Shown here in pieces: positions 26,853 to 35,177 of a stretch of 61,259 nt of DNA; within the stretch, counting starts at the first letter, position 1; each line of letters begins with the position of its first letter. The stretch lies in contig NZ_RCFQ01000016.1 of the NCBI RefSeq assembly GCF_003665155.1, positions 1 through 61,259 of the forward strand, given 5' to 3'. The translations under genes were made by a program, and so were the position numbers. The notes beneath the pieces were generated by a model. It was not told the origin of the DNA. It searched no databases and worked only from the letters and a program-made list of their open reading frames with translations. This DNA comes from Mariprofundus sp. EBB-1. Its GTDB lineage: Bacteria; Pseudomonadota; Zetaproteobacteria; Mariprofundales; Mariprofundaceae.

Positions 26853-28073
26853 ATGAAAGTGCTTTGCGTATTTGGCAAACACAATTATGGTGATCCCGCT
26901 CGAGGTCTAGGTTACGAATACTCTAATTTTATTCCGGCCCTGGAAAACCTTGGTCATGAGGTGGTGTTTTTCGAAAGTTTGAATAAATCATCCTATCATG
27001 ATTTTGCAGATATGAATCGTCAATTATTGCAGTTGGTAGATTCTGAACAGCCTGACCTTATTTTTTGTGTGTTTATGACGTATGAAATCTGGATGGAAAC
27101 GCTGCAGTTGATTCGGGATGGTAGTCATGCGGCATTGATTCACTGGGCGGCGGATGATTCATGGAAATACGAACAGTTTTCTAAATTTATCGCGCCATTT
27201 TTTGATCTTTATGTGACTACTTATCCGTCAGCATTGAAGAAAAGTATCGCTGATGGATTGAATAACTTCACATTGTCGCAGTGGGCTGCTGATTCATCGC
27301 ACATGTTACCCCCGCTGATGTCGAAAGAATGTCAATATCAAGTGAGCTTTATTGGTTCAAATTATGGCAATCGTGCTGAGTGGGTGGAATCATTAAAAGA
27401 TAGAGGTATCCATGTTGATACATTTGGCTATGGCTGGCCGGCCGGACCCGTAGCTGCTGAAAAAATTACCGAAATTATGCGCGCCTCTCAGATCAGCCTT
27501 AATTTTGGAGATTCGGGTGTGGTGATCGAAGATGGAAAACATGTGCGTAGTCGGCAGATCAAGGCGCGTGTGTTTGAGGTGCCGGGAGCCGGAGGTTTAT
27601 TGGCAACTGAGCCTGCAGAGCATTTGGATGAGTTTTTTGAGTTGGGAAAAGAGATGGTTGTGTTTGAGAATATTGATGAATTAGCCAATCATATTCGTGA
27701 ACTGTTAGCGCATCCAGAGAAACGCGATACTATCGCGTTAGCTGGATTTGAGCGCACCAAAAATGAACATACGTACGAGTCGCGCTTTGGATGCATTATT
27801 GAAGAGGCACTCGCAAAGAGGCTTCTACGGTGCACCGCTGATCATGGTGTTGATTTCACTGCTTTCGATAAACTTGCGCGAGCATATCAACCGCACTTAC
27901 TGCTTTGTTTTCTGAAATATATACTGTTGCTGCCTTGTATCTTGATATGGGGGAAGCGGCGAGGGCCCAGAGCTGCTCGAAGGTTATTATATGAATTCAG
28001 CTGGCGTTATCTGGGTAAAAAAACCTATTCAGTAACAAATTGGGTTGGACGTATTTTTTACAAACAGAGTTAA
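26853..28073 (+). CDS. CgeB-like glycosyltransferase
   Basis: A 406-residue GT-B fold protein. The N-terminus (FIPALENLGHEVVFFES) and the segment HWAADDSWKYEQF are typical of DUF3880/CgeB proteins. The C-terminal half has the spore-protein-CgeB type glycosyltransferase pattern: VSFIGSNYGNRAEWVESL, SLNFGDSG, KARVFEVPGAGGLLATE, YESRFGCIIEEAL. Hydrophobic C-terminal segments may attach it to the membrane. Donor and acceptor unknown. It lies 2 nt after the preceding methyltransferase gene. Confidence 0.85.
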   Translation: MKVLCVFGKHNYGDPARGLGYEYSNFIPALENLGHEVVFFESLNKSSYHDFADMNRQLLQLVDSEQPDLIFCVFMTYEIWMETLQLIRDGSHAALIHWAADDSWKYEQFSKFIAPFFDLYVTTYPSALKKSIADGLNNFTLSQWAADSSHMLPPLMSKECQYQVSFIGSNYGNRAEWVESLKDRGIHVDTFGYGWPAGPVAAEKITEIMRASQISLNFGDSGVVIEDGKHVRSRQIKARVFEVPGAGGLLATEPAEHLDEFFELGKEMVVFENIDELANHIRELLAHPEKRDTIALAGFERTKNEHTYESRFGCIIEEALAKRLLRCTADHGVDFTAFDKLARAYQPHLLLCFLKYILLLPCILIWGKRRGPRAARRLLYEFSWRYLGKKTYSVTNWVGRIFYKQS

Positions 28074-28108
28074 ATGATTAGTATTTTGTTATTGATGTGG
28101 GGGTTTGC

Positions 28109-29020
28109 TTGAGAGTTTTAGTTCTAGGTGGCAATGGTTTTATTGGTTCTCATGTTGTAGATCATTTGGTTGCGGCAGGGCATAAAGTCCGTGTGTTTGA
28201 TCGGAGTGTTGAGCTTTATCGAGAGCCTCTTAAGCATGTCGAATACAGGTTCGGACGATTTGACGATACATTTCAGGTTGCAGAAGCGCTTGATGGTATG
28301 GATGCTGTTTGTCATCTAATTAGTTCGACGGTGCCAGGTACATCCAATTTGGATCCGGTTGTGGATGTTGAAAGCAATCTTGTGAATACATTGAAGTTGT
28401 TAGAGCAGATGAGAAAAAAAAATCTGCATCGGATATTATATCTCTCCTCTGGAGGGGCGGTATATGGGAATACGGTGACTTCACCTATTGGTGAAGATCA
28501 GCCTTTGAACCCGATTAGTTCATATGGTGTGGTGAAAGTCTCGATTGAGAAATATCTTCTGATGTATCAGCAACTTTATGGTTTTAAGCCTATTATTTTG
28601 CGCCCTTCAAATCCTTATGGGCCAAGACAGGGGCATGTTGGTGTGCAGGGTCTGATTGGTACTTTTCTGGCTCGGATATTGGCCGGCGAACGTCTGGAAA
28701 TCTGGGGCGATGGCTCTGTTGTGCGTGATTATATGCATGTCAGCGATCTGTCACGTTTATGTGTAAGTGCCCTGGAAAGTGAAACGTGTGGTGTCTTCAA
28801 CGCGGGTAGTGGAGAGGGAAATTCGATTAATCAGATTGTTGATTTGATCCGTAATCTGGCGGATGAAGAGTTACAGATCGACTATCGTCAAGGTCGTGCA
28901 TGTGATGTTCAAGAGGTGGTGTTGGATATTTCTAAAGCTATTGAAGCATTTAACTGGTCACCTGAAGTGTCGTTGTCTGATGGCATTCTTAACCATTTAG
29001 AATGGTTACGCGATCAGTGA
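28109..29020 (+). CDS. NAD-dependent sugar epimerase/dehydratase (extended SDR)
   Basis: A 303-residue Rossmann protein. RVLVLGGNGFIGSHVVDHL holds the GxxGxxG motif, YLSSGGAVYG the Ser, SSYGVVKVSIEKYL the YxxxK catalytic pair, and RPSNPYGPRQ follows. It resembles UDP-glucose 4-epimerases (GalE-type), giving a nucleotide sugar for this locus. The start is read as TTG 28109 because GGGGG lies 5 nt upstream and the protein then begins directly at the first strand; the alternative GTG at 28097 adds four residues. Confidence 0.88.
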   Translation: MRVLVLGGNGFIGSHVVDHLVAAGHKVRVFDRSVELYREPLKHVEYRFGRFDDTFQVAEALDGMDAVCHLISSTVPGTSNLDPVVDVESNLVNTLKLLEQMRKKNLHRILYLSSGGAVYGNTVTSPIGEDQPLNPISSYGVVKVSIEKYLLMYQQLYGFKPIILRPSNPYGPRQGHVGVQGLIGTFLARILAGERLEIWGDGSVVRDYMHVSDLSRLCVSALESETCGVFNAGSGEGNSINQIVDLIRNLADEELQIDYRQGRACDVQEVVLDISKAIEAFNWSPEVSLSDGILNHLEWLRDQ

Positions 29021-29928
29021 AATCGTTAGATGTTAGAGGGGGAACTGGCTCCGATAAACAGCCGTTGGTGACTATTGCACTGCCTGTTTATAACGGCGCT
29101 GCGACCTTGTCTGTCGCTGTGCATTCAATTCTGATGCAGAGCTTTAGTGACTGGGAGTTAATCATTCTGAATGATGCATCGACTGATGACAGTTTGGCTG
29201 TTATGCGTTCCTTTGATGATTCAAGAATTCGGCTGGTGGAGGGCGAGGAAAATATCGGTCTTTCTGCGCGTTTGAATATGGCTATGGATATGGCTAGAGG
29301 AGAGTACTTTGCCAGAATGGATCAGGATGATATCAGTTTTCCTCAGCGATTAGAGAAGCAGTTGGCTTATCTACAGTCGCATCCTGATGTGGATCTGTTA
29401 TCCGCTAATGTTGTTGTATTTGAAGGGGTTGATGAGGTTCTGGGACAGTGGGATGTGGGTAGCGGTACGCATGAATATATCTGCAGGCATCCGTGGCGTG
29501 GATTTTATATGGCTCATCCAACATGGATGGGACGTTTGCATTGGTTTCGTCATTATCGCTATCGTACATGTGCAGATGGTGCAGAAGATCAGGATCTGCT
29601 ATATCGAAGTTTTAGGCATAGCCACTTTGCCTGTTTATCGGAACCTTTATTGGCCTACCGGGAAGCCAGAGTGCTGAAAAAAATGTTTCGTGCCCGCATG
29701 GTGGTGTTGCGTTCATTGGGGCGTGAAGCATTGGTGTCAGGTTTTTATGTGGATGCGGTGAAAATTTTATCCGTTCAAATGGCAAAAATATTTGCTGATA
29801 TGCTGAGGCATGGGTTGGGTTTGCATGCTTTACGCAACGCTTTACTTCCTCTTGATGAAAAAACGCGAGCCGAGTGGTGCGATATTTTACAGAAATTGAA
29901 GTGTATTCAGGCGGGTGAAAGGGTGTGA
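29002..29928 (+). CDS. Family GT2 glycosyltransferase
   Basis: A 308-residue GT-A enzyme: VTIALPVYNGAATLSVAV, LIILNDASTDDS (56-64), GEYFARMDQDD (DxD-type metal site at 107-110), and a downstream EDQDL acidic motif for the catalytic base. No transmembrane segments. Likely adds one sugar to the lipid-linked repeat on the cytoplasmic face. The start overlaps the epimerase gene by 19 nt; GTG 29017 is an alternative. It is coupled to the following GT4 gene by GTGA. Confidence 0.9.
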   Translation: MVTRSVKSLDVRGGTGSDKQPLVTIALPVYNGAATLSVAVHSILMQSFSDWELIILNDASTDDSLAVMRSFDDSRIRLVEGEENIGLSARLNMAMDMARGEYFARMDQDDISFPQRLEKQLAYLQSHPDVDLLSANVVVFEGVDEVLGQWDVGSGTHEYICRHPWRGFYMAHPTWMGRLHWFRHYRYRTCADGAEDQDLLYRSFRHSHFACLSEPLLAYREARVLKKMFRARMVVLRSLGREALVSGFYVDAVKILSVQMAKIFADMLRHGLGLHALRNALLPLDEKTRAEWCDILQKLKCIQAGERV

Positions 29929-31064
29929 AAAAGATATGTCTGGTTGCATCTGCGGAAATCGTGGTGCACTTTTTTCTTATAGAACCGTTACGTGTATTGA
30001 GCCGGGAATATGATGTTACGCTTGTGGTGAATACTGATAATTGCCATTTTCTTGATGATTATGGTTTGAGTGATGTGCGTGTGATCCCTGTTGCGATTGA
30101 AAGAGAGATCAAGCCTCTGGCTGATTTGCGGGCCTTATCTCGACTTATTCGTTTGTTTCGAGCGGAATCATTTGATGTTGTCCATTCGATTACGCCCAAA
30201 GCGGGGCTGCTGGCGATGTTAGCTGCAAAGCTCACCTCGCATGCCGTGCGAATCCATAACCTTAGTGGTCAGGTGTGGGTGACAAGAGATGGATTGTCTC
30301 GATTGTTGCTTAAAAATATTGACCGCATGACGATGAAGTTCGCTACACATTTATTATCAGATAGTCAGTCTCAGATTGACTTTTTGGTGGCCGGTAAATT
30401 GGTTGGCCGGAGTAAATGTCGTGTGCTGGGTGATGGTTCTGTTGCCGGGGTCAATATTGACCGCTTTAAGCCTGATCTGCAGATGAAACATGCCATGCGA
30501 CAGAAGATGAATACGCCTGAGTCAGCAAAGGTAGTGTTGTTTCTTGGCAGACTGAAAAGAGATAAGGGTGTTTTGGATTTGGCGCGTGCTTTCGCCTTGT
30601 TGGAAGATCCGAATGAGACGGTATGGCTATGGGTTGTTGGCCCGGATGAAGATGGATTAGGAAAAGAGATTGAAGCTGCCTGTGGCTCGCGTAGTAATCG
30701 TTTGCGTATAGAGGGTTATACGCGAAATTCTCAACAGTATTTCGCAGCAGCTGATCTATTTTGTCTGCCAAGTTACCGTGAGAGTTTTGGCGTGGCTATT
30801 CTGGAGGCGGCTGCATGTGGGGTGCCAACGGTTGGTTCACGTATTTATGGCATTACTGATGCAGTGAAAGAAAATGAAACAGGTGTGTTGTTTAATGTCG
30901 GGCAACCGCAGTCGTTAAGCGATGCTATGCAGCAGATGCTAGATGATGATCTATTACGCGAGCAGCTTGGTAAGCGTGCAATGGATCGAGTCCATAGGTT
31001 GTTTTCCAGTGCACGCGTGACCCATTTATGGGTGGAGTTTTATCAGATGCTCTTGAAAAGATAA
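29925..31064 (+). CDS. Family GT4 glycosyltransferase
   Basis: A 379-residue GT-B enzyme with a GTG start. The donor-binding domain has VVLFLGRLKRDKGVLDLARAF, the loop LRIEGYTRN, DLFCLPSYRESFGVAILEAAACGVPTVGS (the E(x7)E motif) and NETGVLFNVG. The N-terminal domain (HSITPKAGLLAMLAA) is typical of WbpH/TuaC-like enzymes. It ends the first run of coupled genes in the locus. Confidence 0.92.
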   Translation: MKKICLVASAEIVVHFFLIEPLRVLSREYDVTLVVNTDNCHFLDDYGLSDVRVIPVAIEREIKPLADLRALSRLIRLFRAESFDVVHSITPKAGLLAMLAAKLTSHAVRIHNLSGQVWVTRDGLSRLLLKNIDRMTMKFATHLLSDSQSQIDFLVAGKLVGRSKCRVLGDGSVAGVNIDRFKPDLQMKHAMRQKMNTPESAKVVLFLGRLKRDKGVLDLARAFALLEDPNETVWLWVVGPDEDGLGKEIEAACGSRSNRLRIEGYTRNSQQYFAAADLFCLPSYRESFGVAILEAAACGVPTVGSRIYGITDAVKENETGVLFNVGQPQSLSDAMQQMLDDDLLREQLGKRAMDRVHRLFSSARVTHLWVEFYQMLLKR

Positions 31065-31122
31065 TGAATTGAGATGTGAGATTGTAGTAGTTTTTAGTAT
31101 AATCTTTGTTTTGAAGTGCGTC

Positions 31123-31245
31123 GTGGTGAATGAAAAGCGTGTTAGTCGAAATGAAATATTAAAGTTGATAAAAAAAGGGGAAGAACAGTTAATGATACAG
31201 GATGATTGCTTGGATCAGGATGCGCTGGAGGTATCAATATTATGA
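31123..31245 (+). CDS. Small coupled ORF upstream of the WecA-like gene
   Basis: A 40-codon reading frame starting GTG (31123 or 31126) and ending TTATGA, so its stop overlaps the ATG of the WecA-like gene (31242) exactly as do other coupled genes here. The product is charged, with a basic first half (RNEILKLIKKG) and an acidic second half (DDCLDQDALEV), and has no signal. TATAAT at 31098-31103 could be a -10 box; no good -35 was found. It may be a small protein or a translational-coupling leader peptide. Function unknown. Confidence 0.4.
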   Translation: MVNEKRVSRNEILKLIKKGEEQLMIQDDCLDQDALEVSIL

Positions 31246-32216
31246 TCGTATTGATGGTTTCAGCTGTATTAGCACTTTTGCTTACGCTGTGGTTAATTTC
31301 TGATAAATCCCCTTTGACCATTATGGATACGCCTAATGAACGTTCTTTGCATGAACAGCCCACACCTCGCAGTGGTGGAGTGGCCATATTAATTGCCATC
31401 AGCGTAACGTGGTTGATTTTGACATTTACTGAGTCGTGGCCTGAAGCGATGAGCTGGATTGCTGTTGCAGCGGCATTGATCGCTACAATATCATTATTAG
31501 ATGACCTGTGTGAACTCAGTCCCTTACATCGTATTCTGGTGCATGGCATTGCTGCTGCTATATTGATTGTTGGTGAAATGATTTTGTTCGATGGATGGTT
31601 TGGAGCGATATTTACCTGGTTTGCCATTGTCTGGATGCTTAATCTGTATAATTTTATGGATGGTATGGATGGATTCGCTGGTGGTATGACTTTGCTTGGT
31701 TTCGGCTTCCTTGCTTTAGGGGGTTGGTTGCAGGGAGGATCTGAATATGCCTTGTATGCTGGCGTTGTAGCAACGGCAGCACTTGGTTTTCTCGGTGTGA
31801 ACTTTCCACCTGCCAGAATATTCATGGGCGATGCAGGTTCGGCTACGCTGGGGTTGTTGGCTGCTGCTTTTAGCTTGTGGGGTATTCATGATGGCTTTTT
31901 TGTCTGGTGGTTTCCGTTGCTTGTCTTTTCGCCCTTCGTTGTAGATGCAACGGTGACTCTGATTCGCCGAATCATGAACAAAGAGCGGATTTGGGAAGCG
32001 CATCGTTCGCATTATTATCAACGTTTGGTTCAATTGGGTTGGGGGCATAAAAAAACGGTCTTAGCCGAATATGTGTTGATGGTGCTGGCTGGTTCATCTG
32101 CGCTCCTGCTAGTTCTCTTGCATAACAGCGTGCTGACTTACGCAGTGCTCTTGGGTTGGGTGCTGTTGTACATTCTGCTGGCTATACAGGTTCACCGTAT
32201 GGAGGCACAACAGTGA
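31242..32216 (+). CDS. WecA/MraY-family glycosyl-1-phosphate transferase
   Basis: A 324-residue polytopic membrane enzyme that transfers a sugar-1-phosphate to undecaprenyl phosphate to start glycan assembly. Seen: DTPNERSLHEQPTPRSGGVAI, SLLDDLCELSPLHRI (the DD motif), NLYNFMDGMDGFAGG, FPPARIFMGDAGSATLG, and the cytoplasmic HRSHYYQRL motif, all typical of WecA/WbpL/TagO. ATG 31242 is chosen for GGAGGT 9 nt upstream and coupling to the small ORF. The stop overlaps the next start (GTGA). Confidence 0.92.
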   Translation: MIVLMVSAVLALLLTLWLISDKSPLTIMDTPNERSLHEQPTPRSGGVAILIAISVTWLILTFTESWPEAMSWIAVAAALIATISLLDDLCELSPLHRILVHGIAAAILIVGEMILFDGWFGAIFTWFAIVWMLNLYNFMDGMDGFAGGMTLLGFGFLALGGWLQGGSEYALYAGVVATAALGFLGVNFPPARIFMGDAGSATLGLLAAAFSLWGIHDGFFVWWFPLLVFSPFVVDATVTLIRRIMNKERIWEAHRSHYYQRLVQLGWGHKKTVLAEYVLMVLAGSSALLLVLLHNSVLTYAVLLGWVLLYILLAIQVHRMEAQQ

Positions 32217-33457
32217 GAATGAAATGGATCTCTCAGCTGAGCCCTTTCTTTCTCTGTATTGGAGCGCTCGCATTTCCATTTTCGGTAGGGGCAACCAATG
32301 TGGCATTGGGGGTTGCACTAGGTGTGGCGGTGTTATCAGGTCAATGGTGGCAAGGGTTGGTCCGCTTTTGGCAAGATAACAGGCTGCTGTTGATCGCATT
32401 TATTGCCTATTTTCTTTTGATGGTCATGGGGTTGATTTGGAGTCTGGATGTGGCGTGGGGAGTACATGTCTTAGGACGTCAATGGTTCTGGTTATTAATT
32501 CCGGTAGTAATCGCCGTGCTCGCAGATGCGCAGTGGCGTAGGCGTTTTCTTGTCGCTTTATCTGCCGGGCTTACCTTGAATCTGTTTTATTGTGTGATGC
32601 AAATGTTTGGCTTGGTTGAAGTCACTGTACAAGGTTCTAATGCTATTGATGCAACCGGTCATATCGGACATATTGGATTTGGTGTGGTGTACGGGCTGTG
32701 GGGCGCATGGTTGTTGCATCTGGGTTGGATTTATAGTGGCTCGCAACGTATATGGTTGTGGGTTCTGACCTCTTGGGCTTATCTGATGATTTTGCTGGCT
32801 CAGGGGCGAGCAGGGCTGTTGGTGGCGACCTTATTGATGATGGTTATTGCTATTTATCATCTTCGCAAGGTGAATATACGCCGATTGATGATTGGTGCCG
32901 GTCTGTTTGTTGTGCTGATTATCTTGAGTCTGTTGATTGGTCCGAATAAAGATCGGTGGCAAATGGCCTGGCAAGGTGTAATAGACAATATATCGACTGG
33001 TGTCGTCAGTAAGTCGGCGTACACGGGAACTTCAACAGATCAGCGTTTTTATATGCTAGCCGTGAGTGTTGATATCTGGAAACAATATCCTCTGCTGGGC
33101 GTAGGAACCGGCGGTTTACCGCAAGCTGTGAAAAACATATCGGAACTGCAAGGGCATACGCAGCGCATCACGTTTGCACACCCCCATAATCAATATCTGC
33201 TTGATCTTGTCCGATGGGGGCCTATAGGGCTTGGTTTATTGCTGTTTCTCTTTGTAGTTTGGGTGCGGGAAAGCAGGGGGCAAGACTGGGGTGGATCCGG
33301 CACAGCACCATTGATTTGCCTTTCGGCAGTAGCGCTTGCCAGCCATGGTTTATTTGCGCCATCGATGGAGGAACACTTTTCTGGCCTGTTGGCGGCCTTA
33401 TTGTTAGGTGTTGGTTTGTCTGATTCTAGTGGAGATATATCAAGCGAACATACATGA
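32213..33457 (+). CDS. O-antigen ligase/polymerase-family membrane protein
   Basis: A 414-residue protein with about 10-12 transmembrane helices and one large loop. The loop contains KSAYTGTSTDQRF and the YPLLGVGTGGLPQAV and HPHNQYLLDLVRWGPIGLGLLL motifs typical of the Wzy_C/WaaL superfamily. It could ligate O-antigen to lipid A core or polymerise repeat units; sequence alone does not decide. GTG 32213 is chosen because GGAGG lies 7 nt upstream and overlaps the previous stop. It ends the polysaccharide locus. Confidence 0.88.
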   Translation: MRMKWISQLSPFFLCIGALAFPFSVGATNVALGVALGVAVLSGQWWQGLVRFWQDNRLLLIAFIAYFLLMVMGLIWSLDVAWGVHVLGRQWFWLLIPVVIAVLADAQWRRRFLVALSAGLTLNLFYCVMQMFGLVEVTVQGSNAIDATGHIGHIGFGVVYGLWGAWLLHLGWIYSGSQRIWLWVLTSWAYLMILLAQGRAGLLVATLLMMVIAIYHLRKVNIRRLMIGAGLFVVLIILSLLIGPNKDRWQMAWQGVIDNISTGVVSKSAYTGTSTDQRFYMLAVSVDIWKQYPLLGVGTGGLPQAVKNISELQGHTQRITFAHPHNQYLLDLVRWGPIGLGLLLFLFVVWVRESRGQDWGGSGTAPLICLSAVALASHGLFAPSMEEHFSGLLAALLLGVGLSDSSGDISSEHT

Positions 33458-33529
33458 GGTTCGTTGTTTTTCTGGACAGCATGACGTCTGATCATGGAAT
33501 GACAATTAGAGTGCTGCTAGCGTGCTGGC

Positions 33530-34681
33530 ATGGGTGATTTGGAAACAAAATTAAACAAACTACGCGTGTCGATTGATGCAGTTGATGATGAAATTCTGGG
33601 CTTGATTCGCAAGCGGGCGCAGTTGGCTACGCAGGTGGGTGAAGCCAAACAGAATACCGGTGATGCACCATTTTATGTGCCGAGCCGTGAGGCCTCCATT
33701 ATTCGCAGATTGCTATCGCAAAATGATGCGGCGGCTGAATGTTCGCATGAAACCAAAATTCCTGATGCTGCGATTCACGGTATTTATCGTGAAATTATTG
33801 GTGCCTGTCTGGCGCTTGAACATCCGATGACTATTGCATATCTGGGGCCTGAAGGAACGTTTAGCCATACCGCATCCACACGGCAATTTGGTGCAACGCC
33901 GACTTATATGGCTTGTGGTTCATTGGCCATGGTCTTTGATGAAGTGGAGTCCGGACGTGCAACCTATGGTGTTGTGCCGGTGGAAAATGCCTTTGAAGGG
34001 GCTGTGACGCCGACTTTGGATCTGTTTGCAGATATGGAGCGCAATGTCTTTATTTGTGCTGAAGTGCAGCTATCGATTCATCACCATCTGTTCTCTTATG
34101 CTGATAATCTTCATGAGATTGAAACGGTTATTTCGCATCCGCAGCCATTGGGCCAGTGTCGAAACTGGATTGCATCACATCTGCCCAATGCCGGTTTGAT
34201 GGAATCGTCATCCACGATCAGGGCGGCTCAAATCGTGGATGAAGCCAGAAACAGTAGTGTAAGTGCTCTGGATTGGAAAAAGTGTGCTGTGGTTGGCCCA
34301 TATTCTATTGTGGATCAGTCAGAGCTACCTTTAATGCAACGTAATATTGAAGATTTTCATGATAATACCACCCGTTTCTTTGTGATCGGCCAGCATGATT
34401 CTCCAGCTTCCGGTGAAGATAAGACATCATTGGTGATGTCGATTAAAGATGAACCGGGCGCACTGCATAAGCTGATTACCTCATTTGCCGAACGTGGTAT
34501 TGGTTTGACACGCATCGAATCCCGCCCATCCAAAAAACAGCTTTGGCAGTATGTGTTCTTTGCAGACATTGAGGGTCATCGTGATGATGTTGATGTCGCC
34601 AATGCGATTGCTGAGATTCAATCAAAATTGGGTGGTTTTATCAAAGTGCTGGGTTCATACCCTGTTTCCAGACCGCTTTAG
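33530..34681 (+). CDS. pheA: PheA, chorismate mutase / prephenate dehydratase
   Basis: A 383-residue bifunctional P-protein making phenylpyruvate from chorismate. The AroQ chorismate mutase is N-terminal (about 1-90, LRVSIDAVDDEILGLIRKRAQL). Prephenate dehydratase begins at IAYLGPEGTFSHTA and includes GVVPVENAFEGAV, and the ACT domain (GALHKLITSFAERGIGLTRIESRPS) provides phenylalanine feedback. The start is ATG 33530 within GCATGGGTG; no strong ribosome site is visible. A GxxExxY cassette separates it from hisC. Confidence 0.95.
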   Translation: MGDLETKLNKLRVSIDAVDDEILGLIRKRAQLATQVGEAKQNTGDAPFYVPSREASIIRRLLSQNDAAAECSHETKIPDAAIHGIYREIIGACLALEHPMTIAYLGPEGTFSHTASTRQFGATPTYMACGSLAMVFDEVESGRATYGVVPVENAFEGAVTPTLDLFADMERNVFICAEVQLSIHHHLFSYADNLHEIETVISHPQPLGQCRNWIASHLPNAGLMESSSTIRAAQIVDEARNSSVSALDWKKCAVVGPYSIVDQSELPLMQRNIEDFHDNTTRFFVIGQHDSPASGEDKTSLVMSIKDEPGALHKLITSFAERGIGLTRIESRPSKKQLWQYVFFADIEGHRDDVDVANAIAEIQSKLGGFIKVLGSYPVSRPL

Positions 34682-34690
34682 TCAAAAGTT

Positions 34691-35174
34691 TTTACCACGA
34701 AGAACACAGAGGGCACGAAGGGAATGAAATTTGATGAGTTGTCAAACAGGGTGATCGGTTGCGCTATTGAGGTGCATCGTAATCTTGGTCCGGGACTGCT
34801 TGAATCGGCCTACGAAAAATGCTTGGCTTATGAGCTGGGATGCAACGGGATTAGATATGCCTTGCAAGTTCCTGTTCCTGTCGATTACAAAGGCGTTCAC
34901 ATGGAGTGTGGTTATCGTATTGATATGCTGGTAGATGAACGGTTGATTATCGAACTGAAGAGCGTCGATAAGCTATCGAGCATTCATCAGGCGCAGTTGC
35001 TCACATATATGAAGCTGACACAAGTAGAGACAGGTCTGCTAATGAATTTTAATGTACGTATGCTGAAGGATGGGATTCAGCGTTTTGTTTTATAACACGA
35101 TATCAGGATGGAAACAGTGAATAAAGACTATTGGACAATAAACGTCTTCGTGCCCTTCGTGCTCTCTGTGGTGA
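34691..35174. mobile_element. GxxExxY cassette with heptamer inverted repeats
   Basis: The single gene 34724-35095 is bracketed by inverted arrays. The left array has CACGAAG (34696), CACAGAG (34705) and CACGAAG (34714). The right, in reverse complement, has CACAGAG, CACGAAG and CACGAAG (35146-35170). All are spaced exactly 9 nt. The block interrupts an otherwise tight aromatic amino-acid gene run between pheA and hisC, and its right end sits 8 nt before the hisC start. This looks like a small insertion unit lacking its own transposase. Confidence 0.7.
34724..35095 (+). CDS. GxxExxY protein
   Basis: A 123-residue protein of the GxxExxY family. The name-giving motif is G24-L-L-E27-S-A-Y30, preceded by IGCAIEVHRNLGPG. 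It is followed by VPVDYKG, a RIDMLVDERLIIELKSVD segment resembling a nuclease-like PD-(D/E)xK core, and HQAQLLTYMKLT. The family has no established biochemical role; the D...ExK pattern hints at a nuclease fold, which is inference. It lies inside a cassette with inverted heptamer repeats. Confidence 0.9.
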   Translation: MKFDELSNRVIGCAIEVHRNLGPGLLESAYEKCLAYELGCNGIRYALQVPVPVDYKGVHMECGYRIDMLVDERLIIELKSVDKLSSIHQAQLLTYMKLTQVETGLLMNFNVRMLKDGIQRFVL

Positions 35175-35177
35175 GTA

